Of a DNA stretch of 64,000 nucleotides, positions 50,341 to 62,400 are shown one piece after another. The translations under genes were made by a program, and so were the position numbers. The DNA comes from Paracentrotus lividus (Eukaryota > Echinodermata > Echinoidea > Camarodonta > Echinidae). The notes under the pieces are model-generated. The model did no database searches. It had not been told where the DNA came from and saw only the letters and a program-made list of their open reading frames with translations. Position 1 is the stretch's first letter. The number at the start of each line of letters is the position of its first letter. Where the stretch lies: assembly GCA_940671915.1 (NCBI GenBank), contig CALNVZ010002100.1, positions 70,010,790 to 70,074,789 of the forward strand, in the 5' to 3' direction.

Positions 50341-50759
50341 AAATACACTGTAAGTTTAATTTATATTATTAAGTATGAAAACTAATGAGGGAAAGTGCCT
50401 TTATAATATTTCTGTGTAAGTTTGGCTGAGGGCGGGGCAAGTAGAACAACTCCTTGGTGCTCGAAGTCATGTACAGAAGATGAGAGAAAAGTTATGTATT
50501 TTTTTTTTGCGATATTGGTAAAATGAAACCTTGTTTACGCGGTTATGTCTGGCCCGACCGCACTTGAGTAGTTGGGATGGAGGTCTAATTTTCACTGCTT
50601 ACCGAGCAAAGGCGAAGGTCGAGTCAGCGGAAACACACGGTCATGCTTCTATAGACCAACATACAGGTGCGATCCCGTCATAAACTTCTGTCCGATCCCG
50701 AAATAGCAGTTCAGAGAAGATCCCGGGTAAAATAGGAAAGGAAAATATCTCCTATTATA

Positions 50760-51061
50760 TGGAATCAAATACATTTAGCGAATTTCCACTGTTACTTCTC
50801 ACTCTCACCATCCGCCTTTCACCATGGTTGCAGTGGGCTCTCCAGGGCAGCAGCATTGGTTTCTTTATCTCTCTTTATCCATTATCCCCCCTCTCTCTTT
50901 ATCGCTCTGTCTCTCACTCCAGCTTTATTTCCATCGTTTTTCTCACAATGTATTTTGTACTAAGTTCACATCTACTAAAGACGAACTTAAAATGAAATAT
51001 ATGCAAAATAAATTTACCGAATTTCCATTGTTACATCTCATTCCATATTCTACTACCTCCC

Positions 51062-51092
<31 letters not shown>

Positions 51093-51262
51093 TGTCTCTC
51101 TCTCTCTCTCTCTTTCTTTTTCTCCCTCCCGTCTTCTGCATATTCTCATCTTTTCTTCTGGGTTCCAATTAATGCGCTCTCTGAGGATATCTTCCTTTAA
51201 AATCCCTCTCTCCCCCTCTCATCTATCACATCATTTCTTCATGATCCCTATGTGCTCTTAAA

Positions 51263-51302
<40 letters not shown>

Positions 51303-51400
51303 CACCTTTTCCCGTTGTTTTCCTCAAGATGTATTAATTACTAGGTTAACATCTATTTTAGACGAAACGAAATTAGATATATCTGATAATTTATTTCGTT
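50760..51400 (+). repeat. Three head-to-tail modules with (CT)n arrays
   Basis: GAATTTCCACTGTTACTTCTC (50778) recurs as GAATTTCCATTGTTACATCTC (51019). A module with ACTAAGTTCACATCTACTAA and GACGAA (50959) recurs as ACTAGGTTAACATCTATTTTA and GACGAAACG (51340). CT arrays lie between them at 51061-51120 and 51265-51300. The same module, inverted, stands beside the GA array at 26926-27129. Confidence 0.65.
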
Positions 51401-52973
51401 AGGATTTAGTGCTGAGACGAAATTTCATATATTGTATGAAATAGTTCAATATCATTATAATCAATGAGGTATTCGCATATGTTTGATACATAGGAAAGGG
51501 AGTAGAGTAAGCTGACAAAAGGGCCTTTAATCCCATTCTCCAAATACACGTTCATTCACTAATATTCTGCATTACACTATCATATATCAAGACAATATTT
51601 TTCGTAAATTTATCCAACTTCTCTAAGTTACACATTCAAAACGTGCATTCTCTGCCCCACCCTTCTCCGTCTCTCTACTGACTTCTCCTGGCGGTCATCA
51701 TGACTTGATTCATTTTAGGAATCGGGACTGAAGCACCGTGACCTTTGAGTGGTGCCTAGTGGTAGTCGATGAATCGAACCTGGTTTGAACCAGGGGTGTT
51801 TATTGGAGCACCTGCCGCAGATCATCGAGCAGAAGTCGAAGTACTTGTCCGCTAGGGGAGAGGAAACTCGATGTTTAGTGAGAAGGCCCTCCTGTACTTC
51901 ATTAAAGACCCTTTCACACCAAGCAATTTATTGGGAATGGACTTATAATGACCCTCTTTCAACCAGTTTAGCCACGTTCATACACACCTTACATCCGCAA
52001 GATTATCGCCAATGGTCCTGTTATTTTATGGATTACCTTCTGATGGCGTTGTAAACAAACATGTGCCCTGCTGGTATGACACCCTTTAATTTCAAAATAC
52101 CGCTATAATATTGGAATATTATTACCAATTTTATGTCGTAAGTGAACGAAGGTTACGATAAAACGCTAACCGATATGCATCGGCAATATAAACTGGTCCA
52201 TATAATGCTTTCCATTCAAAGATATAGTCTTAGCTTGTTCAAACTTCATTCAATAATATCGAACCACGCTATTAGACGATATTACTACGTCAAGTCAGAT
52301 CTCACTACGATCTCACAACGATTAATATGTTGCTAACAACACGGGGCCAAGAAAGATATTTTTAAGATGTAGCCCTATATGTACGCCCATAGAGTATTTC
52401 GCTTCAAGCCCTCAAGTGTAAGAGCAATAGTCGGAATGTGATAATGCATATATTTCTTTTTCACAAAAAAAATCAGTTTCAAGAGAGTGTGAAGGCATCT
52501 ATCGTAACTCTTGCAGGTGCTTGAAGCGTTTCGATCCGGCTCCCTGGGATCCGTTGAAGTTTCCTCGAAAGCGATATTTCATCGATTGTAATTAACCTTT
52601 TGTAAGTATATGAATTCCATAATGTGGATGGTATTTATAATCCCTAACGGAAAATATTACATGGGAGGGGTCCAGCTTAGTGCACGTCTCCCGAATTCCA
52701 TACGATGTTCGTCCGAGCATTTATCAACCTATTCACGATCTTTCCATCCATCTTGAGAACAGGAGACTTCATCAGAGATCCAAACACGACACGACTTCTG
52801 ATGGTTTTCCTTGCATTTTGATAACATCTAAGTTCTACCCGGTCGTAAGATACTCGTACGAATATCGTACGACGTTCATTTTTGCCAATGTATATATTGC
52901 GTGATCTTATAAATTTCCTCGATGCAAACTTAAAGACAAATTTATTATATTCTTCAAATGAATAAGCAGTATT
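51401..52973. other. Intergenic, no gene seen
   Basis: Mixed composition with GC-richer blocks at about 51700-52060 and 52480-52900. The short frames there lack splice context and family resemblance. Confidence 0.35.
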
Positions 52974-53236
52974 GGCCCGAATTCACAAAGGTGAATTCTG
53001 CAAAGTCCGTGGATTCAACCCTGGGTTGAACCTAGGGCTAAACCTAGGGTTTTCAATTTGGTATTCACAAAGGTGGACTCGACTGAATCCATAGATCCAC
53101 AGCATCATAATACGTCATAATTTGAGTCAACTGTTGGTGAATCATAAACTGGTGGATCCGTGGATCCGTCGATTAAAAAACCCAAGGATCCACGGATCCG
53201 TGGGTTTTGCAGAATCCTCTTTTGTGAATTCGGGCC
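52974..53236. mobile_element. MITE with GGCCCGAATTCACAAA ends, Harbinger-like
   Basis: GGCCCGAATTCACAAAGGTG at the left pairs with CTTTTGTGAATTCGGGCC at the right, and both ends continue into a shared TTCTGCAAA. ATT flanks both sides as a 3-bp target duplication. The core is rich in GGATCCGTGG repeats. It is 263 bp and related to 7160-7461 in its ends. Confidence 0.7.
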
Positions 53237-53327
53237 ATTGTGTTTATATAGAAAAACTAACTTCTTCTCTTGTGTAACGTTTAAGATTGACCTATGACAT
53301 TTACAAAATAATAATACCTGGGTGGTC

Positions 53328-53591
53328 TTGCATAAAACTTTTTTTCTAACCCGAGTTTTCTCGGGTTAAAAATCTCAGCTTATGTAGACCTATTTTTTAG
53401 GTTATTCAACCTGAGTTTTAAAACTCCCTAAAAATTTATTGCATTAATACTTTTGAAAACTCTGGTATGTTTTTATGCAATGGAAAAAACAGTAAAAAAT
53501 CCAGAAAAATATTGTAACCGAAGTTTTCGGACTTTAACCGGAGTTTTCAGATTTTAACCGGAAAAAACTCCAGTTAGAAGTTTTATGCAAC
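53328..53591. mobile_element. Foldback element with TTGCATAAAACTT ends
   Basis: TTGCATAAAACTTTTTTTCT at the left is inverted to AGTTAGAAGTTTTATGCAAC at the right. Inner motifs AACCCGAGTTTTCTCGGGTT and repeated AACCGGAGTTTTC can also pair. It is 264 bp, with five bases between it and MITE family A copy 3. Confidence 0.6.
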
Positions 53592-53596
53592 GGGGT

Positions 53597-53741
53597 CCAG
53601 GGGAGCATTTCATCAAAGGACTTGTCAGACATTTTATCTGACAAGTTTGCTCTCAGCCAATCAGATGCAAGCATTTCAGTAGCTTGTAACAGTTTGTCGA
53701 ATAAAACGTCTGACAAGTCCTTTGATGAAATGCCCTCCAGG
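53597..53741. mobile_element. MITE family A, copy 3
   Basis: A 145-bp near-palindrome, CCAGGGGAGCATTTCATC ... GATGAAATGCCCTCCAGG, with the same core as copies 1 and 2. Confidence 0.8.
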
Positions 53742-54642
53742 TGCACACATCTTAATTGTGATTAAATACTCACTAACTTTGTTCTTCTCTCATACAACGT
53801 TTAAGAGAAACTTATGACCTTTTTCAAATAATAACCAGTGCGCTGGTCCCGTACCTCCTCGGAGAGAACGTCGTCAAATTGTATGAATAAATCCATACTG
53901 ATGGAGCATTTGGAAAATCATAGGAGACATCATGAACATGTACAAAAGACAATCCATCATCAATTATATATTTTTTGGGATAAATACCAACTGGAGAAAT
54001 CGTGCACAACGTATAACACTCTTTATATTGGAACGTTTTCTATCCTTCTCGAAAGTGTGATAACGTTTGGTACAGTTTTTAAATGATTCTGGAAAATATC
54101 ATTTAAATGTACATTCTAATACTTGAAGATAATACAAAGAAGGGTATAAGGCACATCTGAGTGACTGATTCTTGACCCCGTCCCACTTATAAACTTGCAG
54201 GAATCTTTCAACGAATTCCGACCTTCATAAAAGAGTGCGATTTCTTCACCCACTCAGCGAGTTCAAACAGGAAGTCCATTTTGGTAGCAAAACAGCGATA
54301 AATAAATAGACACAGTCCCCAAAAGTTCAATTTTAGACAACTATTCGCGTCTTAAAGTCGATAAATTTTTATAAAGGGGGGGGGGGGTGTCTTGAGTACT
54401 GTATGCCGAGATGTAGTTCGGGGCAAAACGGAATACTCGCGTTTATAGCTGCCAGCATTATCTTTAGAGCTCCCCAATTTTACACGACAAAGCATGGATT
54501 AAGCGGCCGAATTTTTATTTTTTGGCGTTTTTAGACATAAATTTCGTGATCATTAAAGCCGTACCGCTTTCCTCACACTATTTCTCTATCATTCTATATT
54601 ATTATGCAACTCTGACTGTCTGTACGCTTCCATTTTTACCCC

Positions 54643-54679
54643 CCTCTCTCTCTCTCTCTTTCTCTCTCCCCTCTCTCTT

Positions 54680-54713
<34 letters not shown>
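54643..54713 (+). repeat. (CT)n array
   Basis: CT repeats with short CCC and TTT breaks. A C run precedes it, mirroring the GA-plus-G-run arrangement of the arrays on the other strand. Confidence 0.9.
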
Positions 54714-54718
<5 letters not shown>

Positions 54719-54789
54719 GTCGGTTGTCTGTTTATCTCCCTCTCTCTCACTCTCATTTTCCCCTCACTTCTTTTCGGTGCTATCCATCA

Positions 54790-56030
54790 ATTGATGTTTT
54801 TCAAGCGGAACGAGGATGGCATTAAGGTGTGCACGAAGTTAAATCACGTTCTCATCTGCACGCACTAGCCTCTCAAGAAACCTTCATTTTTATTTTAAGA
54901 TGGGGGACCTGGGAAGGCGGGTAGAACCAGACCAGGCATATGCTAACTTTGGCTCAATTTCATATGATGGACACAGGATTCTTGGGCAAATACCCCCTAG
55001 AAAACCTTTTCCGGAAAACTCCCACTGCCAACTGACCCATAATACCACCGGACAACTTCACTTAACTTAACCCTAATCTTAACTCTAAGTTATTTTTCTG
55101 GGGTAATTCAGGCGCGTATCCAGGATTTGGCACCCCGGGGGGCCCGATGTGATTTTGATTTTGGCGCCCCCCAGTGGTGGCTGCAGAAAGGTACATCCTA
55201 TTTTTTTCCCCCCGTTACACCGCACGAGCCTAAAGGTACACTCAAATTACGGTGCACATTATTCTGATCAACATAGGGCCCATGCTGTTGCTAGAATACT
55301 GGCGGTGTAATTTAAATCCTACATTATTTGTTGACTTCCTTATATTATCATAGACGGTAAATTAAGGGCAAGTCCGTATGGAAAATATCCACATTAATAT
55401 TTTCGAAAGTTCATCCTATAATAATTTGTGAGAAATAAAAAAAAGAAGAAGATATGTTAAGGTTAAATGATTTGATGTTCCATATCTGATGCGATTTTGA
55501 AGAGTTTGGGAAAAAAAATATGATTATGTGATTTCGGCATCCTCTCCGCGTCATACCAAGAAAACATTGGTATGTGCAAGAACGACAAAGACAGTAACTG
55601 AAATCTCACAAGAATATGCAGACATGTTTCAGAATGGATGGAAAAGCGCTAAATTTGAATGCCTTGTCTTGCTCATGCCCTGATACGCCCATCCAGTAGG
55701 AAACAGACAAGACGATGAACTGAATGCAAGTTTTCAACTTTTTTCGCTTTCGTAATTGCGGAATTCCCTTATTACAAAGTTTATAGGACTAACTCTGAGG
55801 TCTCTTTCGTGGATGACAGGTATCCACTCTTTCTCGAGATGCCTCCGGAGAAAGAAATACACCGATCTATTTCAATTTTGATGTGGATCCTAAAGCTTTA
55901 GCGACGGTTTTGAGACTCAAGGGTTCGGGTCTACTAAGTGAAGCATACATTATAGATGTCTGAGGGAAGCTTTAGAATGTGACTACACGTACAACATGAA
56001 GGAGAAAGAGAAGAAGAAGAGGGTGGTTCA
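54790..56030. other. Intergenic, no gene seen
   Basis: Telomere-like TTAACCCTAATCTTAACTC at about 55065-55090 and a GC-rich GGCGCC/CCCCGGGGGG block at 55108-55180 look like transposon debris. Nothing coding is recognised. Confidence 0.35.
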
Positions 56031-56043
56031 AGAGAGAGAGAGA

Positions 56044-56117
<74 letters not shown>

Positions 56118-56134
56118 AGAGAAAGAGAGAGAGA
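56031..56134 (+). repeat. (GA)n array
   Basis: About 100 bp of near-pure GA with few interruptions, 37 bp before the long inverted-repeat transposon. Confidence 0.95.
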
Positions 56135-56170
56135 ACCAATATGGAAGTCAATAAAAATGTTTTAACGGTT

Positions 56171-57173
56171 CTACACTGTTCGTCATAAAGGTGGAATATT
56201 TTTTTCTGGCTCAAGCGACATTATGTTGCTCCGTTATTGATTTCTTGAATGTGTTTGTCACCGCTTTCACTTTCTGGGATCCTGGGTATATCTTGGACGT
56301 TCCCTTAACTCTTCCCGGGGACTTTTCTTCAAAAAAGTTTGTCACCCCCAGAAGATGGCCATTTTTGTCATTTTTTCTTATTTTCGGGGCCCTTTTTTGT
56401 TCATGCGACCCACCAAGGCCCCCTCAGTCCTACCCCAAGGAAACGCGTCTGAGGTGGAGATTTGATATTGTTCTTTAAATTAAATCTAGATTTATGGTTA
56501 CAGGCTCGCCTATTTTGTCTAGGGGAAGGGTCAAAATTTATTTTGATTGGGGTTCGACATTCATTTTATTCATTTTTACACCATGGAAATTTCTATCTTC
56601 CCTAAATTGTATTGTAAAATCCCAACTAAACATAAATAAAAATAAAATACTATGAATAATGACTATTTACAGCCTTGTCATCAAGGCTAAACAAAATTTA
56701 AGGGGAAAATGATGATATTTAAGGGTTAAAGATGGTTTTTCATATATTTTGTTTTCAGCATAAAGATGGAATAAAATATTCCGAATTTTCACCAATCTCG
56801 TTTTTTACTTCAACCCCTCCCCTAGACAAAAGACCTTAGCCTGTCGCCAGAAATATAGATTTAACTTAAAGAACAATATAAAACAGTACACCTCAGTCGC
56901 GTTTTCTGGGGGTAGGACTGAGGGGGGCTTGATCGGCCGGGAAAACAAAAAAGGGCCCCAAAATGAGAAAAAATGACAAAAATGGGCATCACGGGGGTTG
57001 ACAAAACTTTTTTGGAAAAAGGTCCACGTGAAGGGTTGGGAGAATGTCCAAGATATAGCCAGGGTCCCAAAAATTAAAAGCAGAGACAAACATATTCAAG
57101 AAATTAAAGTCAGAGCAAAATCATGTCGCTATAGCGGCAACAAAATATTCCACCTTTATGACGGACAGTGTAG
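56171..57173. mobile_element. Long-inverted-repeat DNA transposon, Tc1/mariner-like ends, no transposase
   Basis: Arms of about 365 bp (56173-56535 and 56811-57171) are inverted copies, marked by TGTTCGTCATAAAGGTGG against CCACCTTTATGACGGACA, GGGGCCCTTTTTTGTT against AACAAAAAAGGGCCCC, and TTGTCTAGGGGAAGGG against CCCTCCCCTAGACAAA. The tips are TA-CACTG and CAGTG-TA, as in Tc1/mariner elements. A spacer of about 275 bp separates the arms. Paired open frames in the two arms are the same sequence read from each side, not genes. Confidence 0.8.
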
Positions 57174-57284
57174 GACAATTACCCCGAGAACTCTTCTCCG
57201 TCAATAAGTTACCAGCTTTTATAACCATACACCAGATGCACCCTATCCTATTTTATTTATTTATTTATTTATTTATTTTTTTTT

Positions 57285-58964
57285 AGGAGAGAGATTTTCC
57301 GTATTTGTGCAAATCGAGTTTTGGGAATTTTGCATAGAGGTATCGTTAAAATGATCCGCGCAAGAAAGTAGTTCTTGATTTAATTCTTTTTTGTTGGTAT
57401 ACATTATATTGAGAAATAATTCATTTTTGATCATTTACAGTCTTAAAACAGATAAAGCATTTTGTGATACAAATTATGTATTTCTTTTGCAATGTCAAAG
57501 ACTTTATAGATAGATGAGTAATATTTTAGGTCAGCGTTCTTGTGAACGGTGCAAGCTGTATACGCACGCAGTTGTACTGCCTGATCTAGCGTTGCCTTAG
57601 CAGAGACACACTACGTTATGTCATGGCATGGTGACGTTTGGAGCGTTGTGTCGTCCGTGTTTTGGGCCTCGCCCTAGTGTTGGTTTCAAACAAGTTTTAC
57701 CTGATATATGTAAGTTGTTTCCTTATTTTCAGGATTGATATAAAATGGTATGATAGCAAAGACTATAATATTTGATTTAATGTCTATAAATGTTTTACAG
57801 GTTATTGAGAAAGGAAATGTTAAGACGATATCTGAGAGGAAGAATACGCTTTGCACTTGAATAACATAATGAAAACTCAGACGAAATGTATGTTAAAATA
57901 GTGGTAGGTCTACATTTTGATTTTATCAATTATGAAATGAAAATGAATTGAATACATGTTCAGGAAGATCATTTTATTACTTGAAACCAAAGATTATGTA
58001 ATCAGTGTATGCATTAGTGTACGAAATTGGCGCCATGTTTATTGGATATAATGATTTTGGCGTTGGGGGGCAAGATGTAAACATTGAGATAAAGATGGCG
58101 GCGCCCATAGAACTTAAGTATTGGTGATAGTATTTTATTGAAATGATACTATTGCATGAACTTTAAATGATTTTATATAGGAAACATTGATAGTGAGGTG
58201 CACTGTCGGGTAGTACTGTCTTCAGCCAGGGTGGTGGTCAGAGGTACCTGGTCCTTTTGCGGTCAAGGTTGATCCAGGGAGCTAGTTTAGGGGTGACAGG
58301 TGTTTGTCTTCTTCTGTTGCTCAGGAGGGTACAGTTGCTGTTTGTTGCTGTTGGCTGTTGCTACTTATTCCTTGGGTACGAATTATATTCATTGATTATA
58401 TCAGTTATTGAAAGAGTGTTCTTTAAAAAGATGTTTCATACAAGTAATCAAGTATTTTGATAGATGCTTTTGTGAAGTGAAATAAGGCACATTAGAGAAA
58501 GTTTTGAGATTAATAATGATCATTATGATTATGATAATATAACATCCTTTGATTGATGTCAGTTTATATTATGATCATTATGTATTATATTTCTTGTTTA
58601 CTTGAAAGATATTGATAAACCTTTTTGGCAATGAGAACACAAATTGTTAACTTAGTATTAATATTTGCTAGAGGAATTAATTGGTAGCCTCGTTGATATT
58701 TTGATAATTAACAAGTGTTTAGTTATTAAAATTGTTAGTTTATGAATATATTTCTGCAAGTAAAAGTGACTCGCTATACATGTTACTATAGAATAATTAT
58801 GTACATGTATTTATGATTGTCATTTTTATGTTGATTTGCAGGGTTTTCATTTTTACCATGATGTATCCGATGATCCACAATAAAAGGGCTCATCAACCCA
58901 CTATAAGGCATCAATGGCGTCTGTTGTACTCCTTAAGTTAAACGACCCCACAACACTACGTACA
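57285..58964 (+). repeat. Left LTR
   Basis: 57285 to about 58140 matches 63140-64000 throughout. The end is placed at ...CTACGTACA just before the primer site. AATAAA near 58881 may be its poly(A) signal. The exact 5' edge is uncertain by a few bases. Confidence 0.8.
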
Positions 58965-58968
58965 AAAA

Positions 58969-58986
58969 TGGCGACGAGGATGGGAT
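58969..58986 (+). other. Primer-binding site for tRNA-Ser(GCU)
   Basis: TGGCGACGAGGATGGGAT is complementary over 18 bases to the ...ATCCCATCCTCGTCGCCA end of animal tRNA-Ser(GCU) as I recall it. It starts four bases after the LTR, where retroelement primer sites lie. Confidence 0.75.
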
Positions 58987-59324
58987 GGATCAACGATGGA
59001 TAAAGGACAGTTCAACGGTGATTCAGGAAAACCTCAAAGGAAACCTCCGCAGTGCATGAAGTCTTTCTACTGTTAACTTTTATTATTATAATATAGAGTT
59101 ACAGGGGTGTATTGTAATTATCACTTTTTAAATGCTATAATAGAAGTGTCTCTAGATGTCTTATTTATTAATCATGTTGATAGAGAGTGTCTGTAACTTT
59201 GATAGGACAGTGATTAGTTCAAAATAATGCATTTGATAGGACAGTAATGAGTTCATATGATGCATATATTCTGATTTGTCGGATTATAACCAACACTTTC
59301 TCCCAATTTCTTCAATTCATTGAA

Positions 59325-60300
59325 TATGGAGGCTCAAATGACTCAAATGTTGGAAGCATTGACGGGTGTCATGCAAGGTCTGTCTTTGCATCATACGCGC
59401 CATCAGCTCCAAAGATCAAGCTACAGAAGTTCAAAGGTCCGCCCAAGGTTCCAGGAGAACTCTCACTTAAGGAATGGTTGAATGAGTTTGAGGTGTACGC
59501 CAAGCAGTATAAGCTTGAGGGTAAGGATAAGGCCCAAGCTGTTGTAGACCATCTTGCAAGTTGTAGTGAAGGAGGAGTCTTGTGTCGGGACCAGGCTGAT
59601 AGAGAGGACTATGATAAACTGGTTAAGGTCTGACTTGCTGTTTGGCCCCAATGAATCTGTTCAGTCACTAAGTGCCGAGATTTCACAACCCGGACACAGA
59701 GGGAAATGAAAGTTGGCAGACTACAGTAAGAGTGCGATGAGATGTATTCACGAATGGAGAAGGCAGCTTCAACTTCTGAGGAGAGGAAGGCCCTTGAACT
59801 GTTACGCGATAAGTCACTCAAGGAGAACTTCGTGAGAGGTGTGAAGGACTTCGGAGTTAAGCGAGAACTCAGGCGTATCGAAATGGCCAGCAAGGACAAA
59901 GAAGTTTCTCGATATGAGGGAAGAGGTCTTTAGAGCTTGTTTACAGAACAGGAGCGGCCTCACTATCAAGAGAGTTAAGGTCCACGAGGCAAGCATGGCG
60001 GCTCCCTCTCTGCTGAAGTGATGCCTAATACTGAAGTGAAGGAATTGAGAAAGGATTTATCTAATTTGTCAAAGCAAGTGAGTGTCCTTGTTGAAACTGT
60101 AAACAATTCTGAAGGTCATACTGGACATGCTGGAAGCAGAAGGCCCAAGCGAGAGCTGATTCTGTTACAACTGTAGGGAGAAAGGTCATCATCGAAAATG
60201 ATGTTAAAAGCCCAAGTGCCCCTGCGAAGTGTTTTTCTTGTGATCAGACTGGACATTAAAAGGGATTGTCCCTCTGCGGCTAGCGAAAGTGCAAGACTCC
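59325..60300 (+). pseudogene. gag remnant of the LTR element
   Basis: Stretches resembling Ty3/gypsy gag (LSLKEWLNEFEVYAKQYKL near 59470) are followed by a nucleocapsid zinc-knuckle-like part (CFSCDQTGH near 60235). Broken. Confidence 0.65.
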
Positions 60301-60379
60301 AAACCCTCAAGCAAGGATGAGTATGGTACAAAGCAAAGAATGAAGTGCAAGACCTCAAGTTAAGAGACTGCTGAATAGA

Positions 60380-61800
60380 TTAGTTGCACCCAGTCCTAAA
60401 TCTATCGTCGGAATAGGGGGCATCGAGCTCGGATGTGTGCTGGACTCGGGGGCAAAGAAACGTCGATCATACCCGCTTCTGATATACCACATAGCAGTTG
60501 AAGAGCAGCTTGGAGAATTGAAATCAATGGACCAACTCTATATAGATGTGGTTGGCGTTGGCGACTTCGATATTCCTATCGAGGGAGCATTGAGGTTCCG
60601 ATCACTCTGGAAGGCAGGCCCCTACTGGAAGTTTTATGATTGTAGCGGACAGAGCATGTCACAGTGTTTCAAGATTTCAAGAGAGCATCCAGTTTTGATA
60701 GGTGTAACATCTTCGAAGCAGTTGGCTCTTCAGGGATGATTGATATCTTGAAGTCTGCAAGCAGAGGGTATGTGAAAGGACTGTGCCCTCCTTCACCATT
60801 CCTATACAGACAGGGCGTGTTGAGTAAAGTACAGGACAGGTAGGAGTGATCGATGTGCTGATGCTCTTTAGTAGGAGGCCTGCAGACATGCCAAGTGATG
60901 AAGTTACGTCAGTGATAAGTTCTGTGACCAGTCTTACACAGCTGCCCAAGATTGACCAATCTCCCCAGAATGTACGTCAAGAAGGTTGATGTAGGAGAGT
61001 CACCGGGGAAGATAGTTCCAATGTATTGCTTCTTACAGCTATGGCAGAGTTGATAAACCTCCCAAGAGAAGGATGAAGTTCTGCTGAAGTATGGCGTTTG
61101 TGAAGAAAGGATGGACTCCTGGTCAAGATTATGAGACTTCAGTGCAGAGTCTATCTGGATGGTTAAGAGAATGGACACGCGTATCGAGAGTATCATGGTG
61201 TCTTATATCGAGGAGGTAGATGATGCTGTTTTCGGCAAGGTACGGCAGTTGTTAGTACTCAGGCGCTGAGAGAAACCTTACTGGATTTGACGCATGACGA
61301 TGGGACACCAAGGAGTAGACAGGACAGTGAACTTACTTCGAGAGAGATGTTTATTGGCCAGGAATGATGAGGGAGGTAAGACTGTACATCAAGAAGTGTA
61401 CAGGTGTACGATGTCAAGGTTCCTACCCGGCTATATGTCCTCCCAACGACATCTACTCGCATTTAGGCCTCAGAGATAGTAGCTGTGGACTTTCTGAAGC
61501 TAGACAGAGGCAGAGGAGGATTTGAAGACGTGTTAGTTCTTACAGATGTCTTCGGCAAGTATTGCCAAGCAGTGCCCTGCAAGACCAGACGGCGTTAACG
61601 GTTGCCAAGGTTTTGCGTGATTCGTGGTTCACCCATTACGGCATACCAAGAAGAATTCATTCTGACCAAGGAAGGTCATTTGAGAACGCAATTATTATGG
61701 AACTGTGCAAGTTGTATGGAATGAAGAAATCACGCACTACAGCATATCACCCTGCAGGTAATGGTCAATGCGACGATTCAACAAGACGTTGTGTGGATTG
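60380..61800 (+). pseudogene. pol remnant of the LTR element (protease and integrase parts)
   Basis: An aspartic-protease-like LDSGA lies near 60440. Integrase parts are GHQGVDRTVNLLRERC near 61300 (zinc-binding region), a VLTDVFGKYCQA stretch near 61540, and HSDQGRSFEN with YHPAGNGQ (catalytic core) near 61660-61770. Not all pol domains are recognised. Broken. Confidence 0.7.
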
Positions 61801-62329
61801 ATTCGATCTTTAGAACCAGGGGAACGGCGTAGATGGCCAGAGCTTTTGCAACATGTTGTCTACATCTACACACCACCCCTCATAAGGTAACCAAGGTTTC
61901 ACCCTACTTCTTGATGTTTGCGAGAAAGCCGAACTTACCTATCGACCAACTTTTGAATCGTGTGTCTAACGATTGGGAACAGGACTAGTTCATACACAAG
62001 CAAAGTTGATTGACAGAGCCTACCAGATTGTCTCAAATAGGCTGAATGATGCAGCAGATAAGGCAGCTCGAGCACAAGTAATCACACGAAGTCTACATTG
62101 GAAGTTGGTGACAGAGTGCTGTTGAAGAAAAATGCTTTCACGAAGAGACATAACCTGGAAGACAAATTCCATGAGATGCCTCATGTTATTGAAGAAAGAA
62201 CGATGAAATGATCTCTTCAAGATCCGACCTGCGATGGGAGAGTACCCAAGTGGGTGAATCGTCGACAGTTAATTTGGATCCTCGTGCTGAAGAAAATGTA
62301 CTAGAAGAAGTATTACCAGAGATGGGTCG

Positions 62330-62400
62330 AGACGAAGTCGATGATGATCACGAGGACGATCACGAGGACGATCACGATGGTCAGAGTAGTGACGATGACG
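62330..62400 (+). repeat. 12-bp tandem repeat coding Asp/His/Glu
   Basis: GACGATCACGAG-type units are repeated about three times near the 3' end of the internal region of the LTR element, giving an acidic DDHE pattern. Confidence 0.7.

Larger units (their letters stand above)
53254..53838. repeat. Diverged 65-bp direct repeats around two foldback elements
   Basis: ACTAACTTCTTCTCTTGTGT... through CAAAATAATAATACC (53254-53320) recurs as ACTAACTTTGTTCTTCTCTC... through CAAATAATAACC (53772-53838). Between them lie a foldback element (53328-53591) and MITE family A copy 3. Confidence 0.6.

Noticed and set aside
56191-57089. Similar open frames on opposite strands at 56191-56478 and 56805-57089
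   Set aside because: They are the two arms of one inverted repeat, not two genes.
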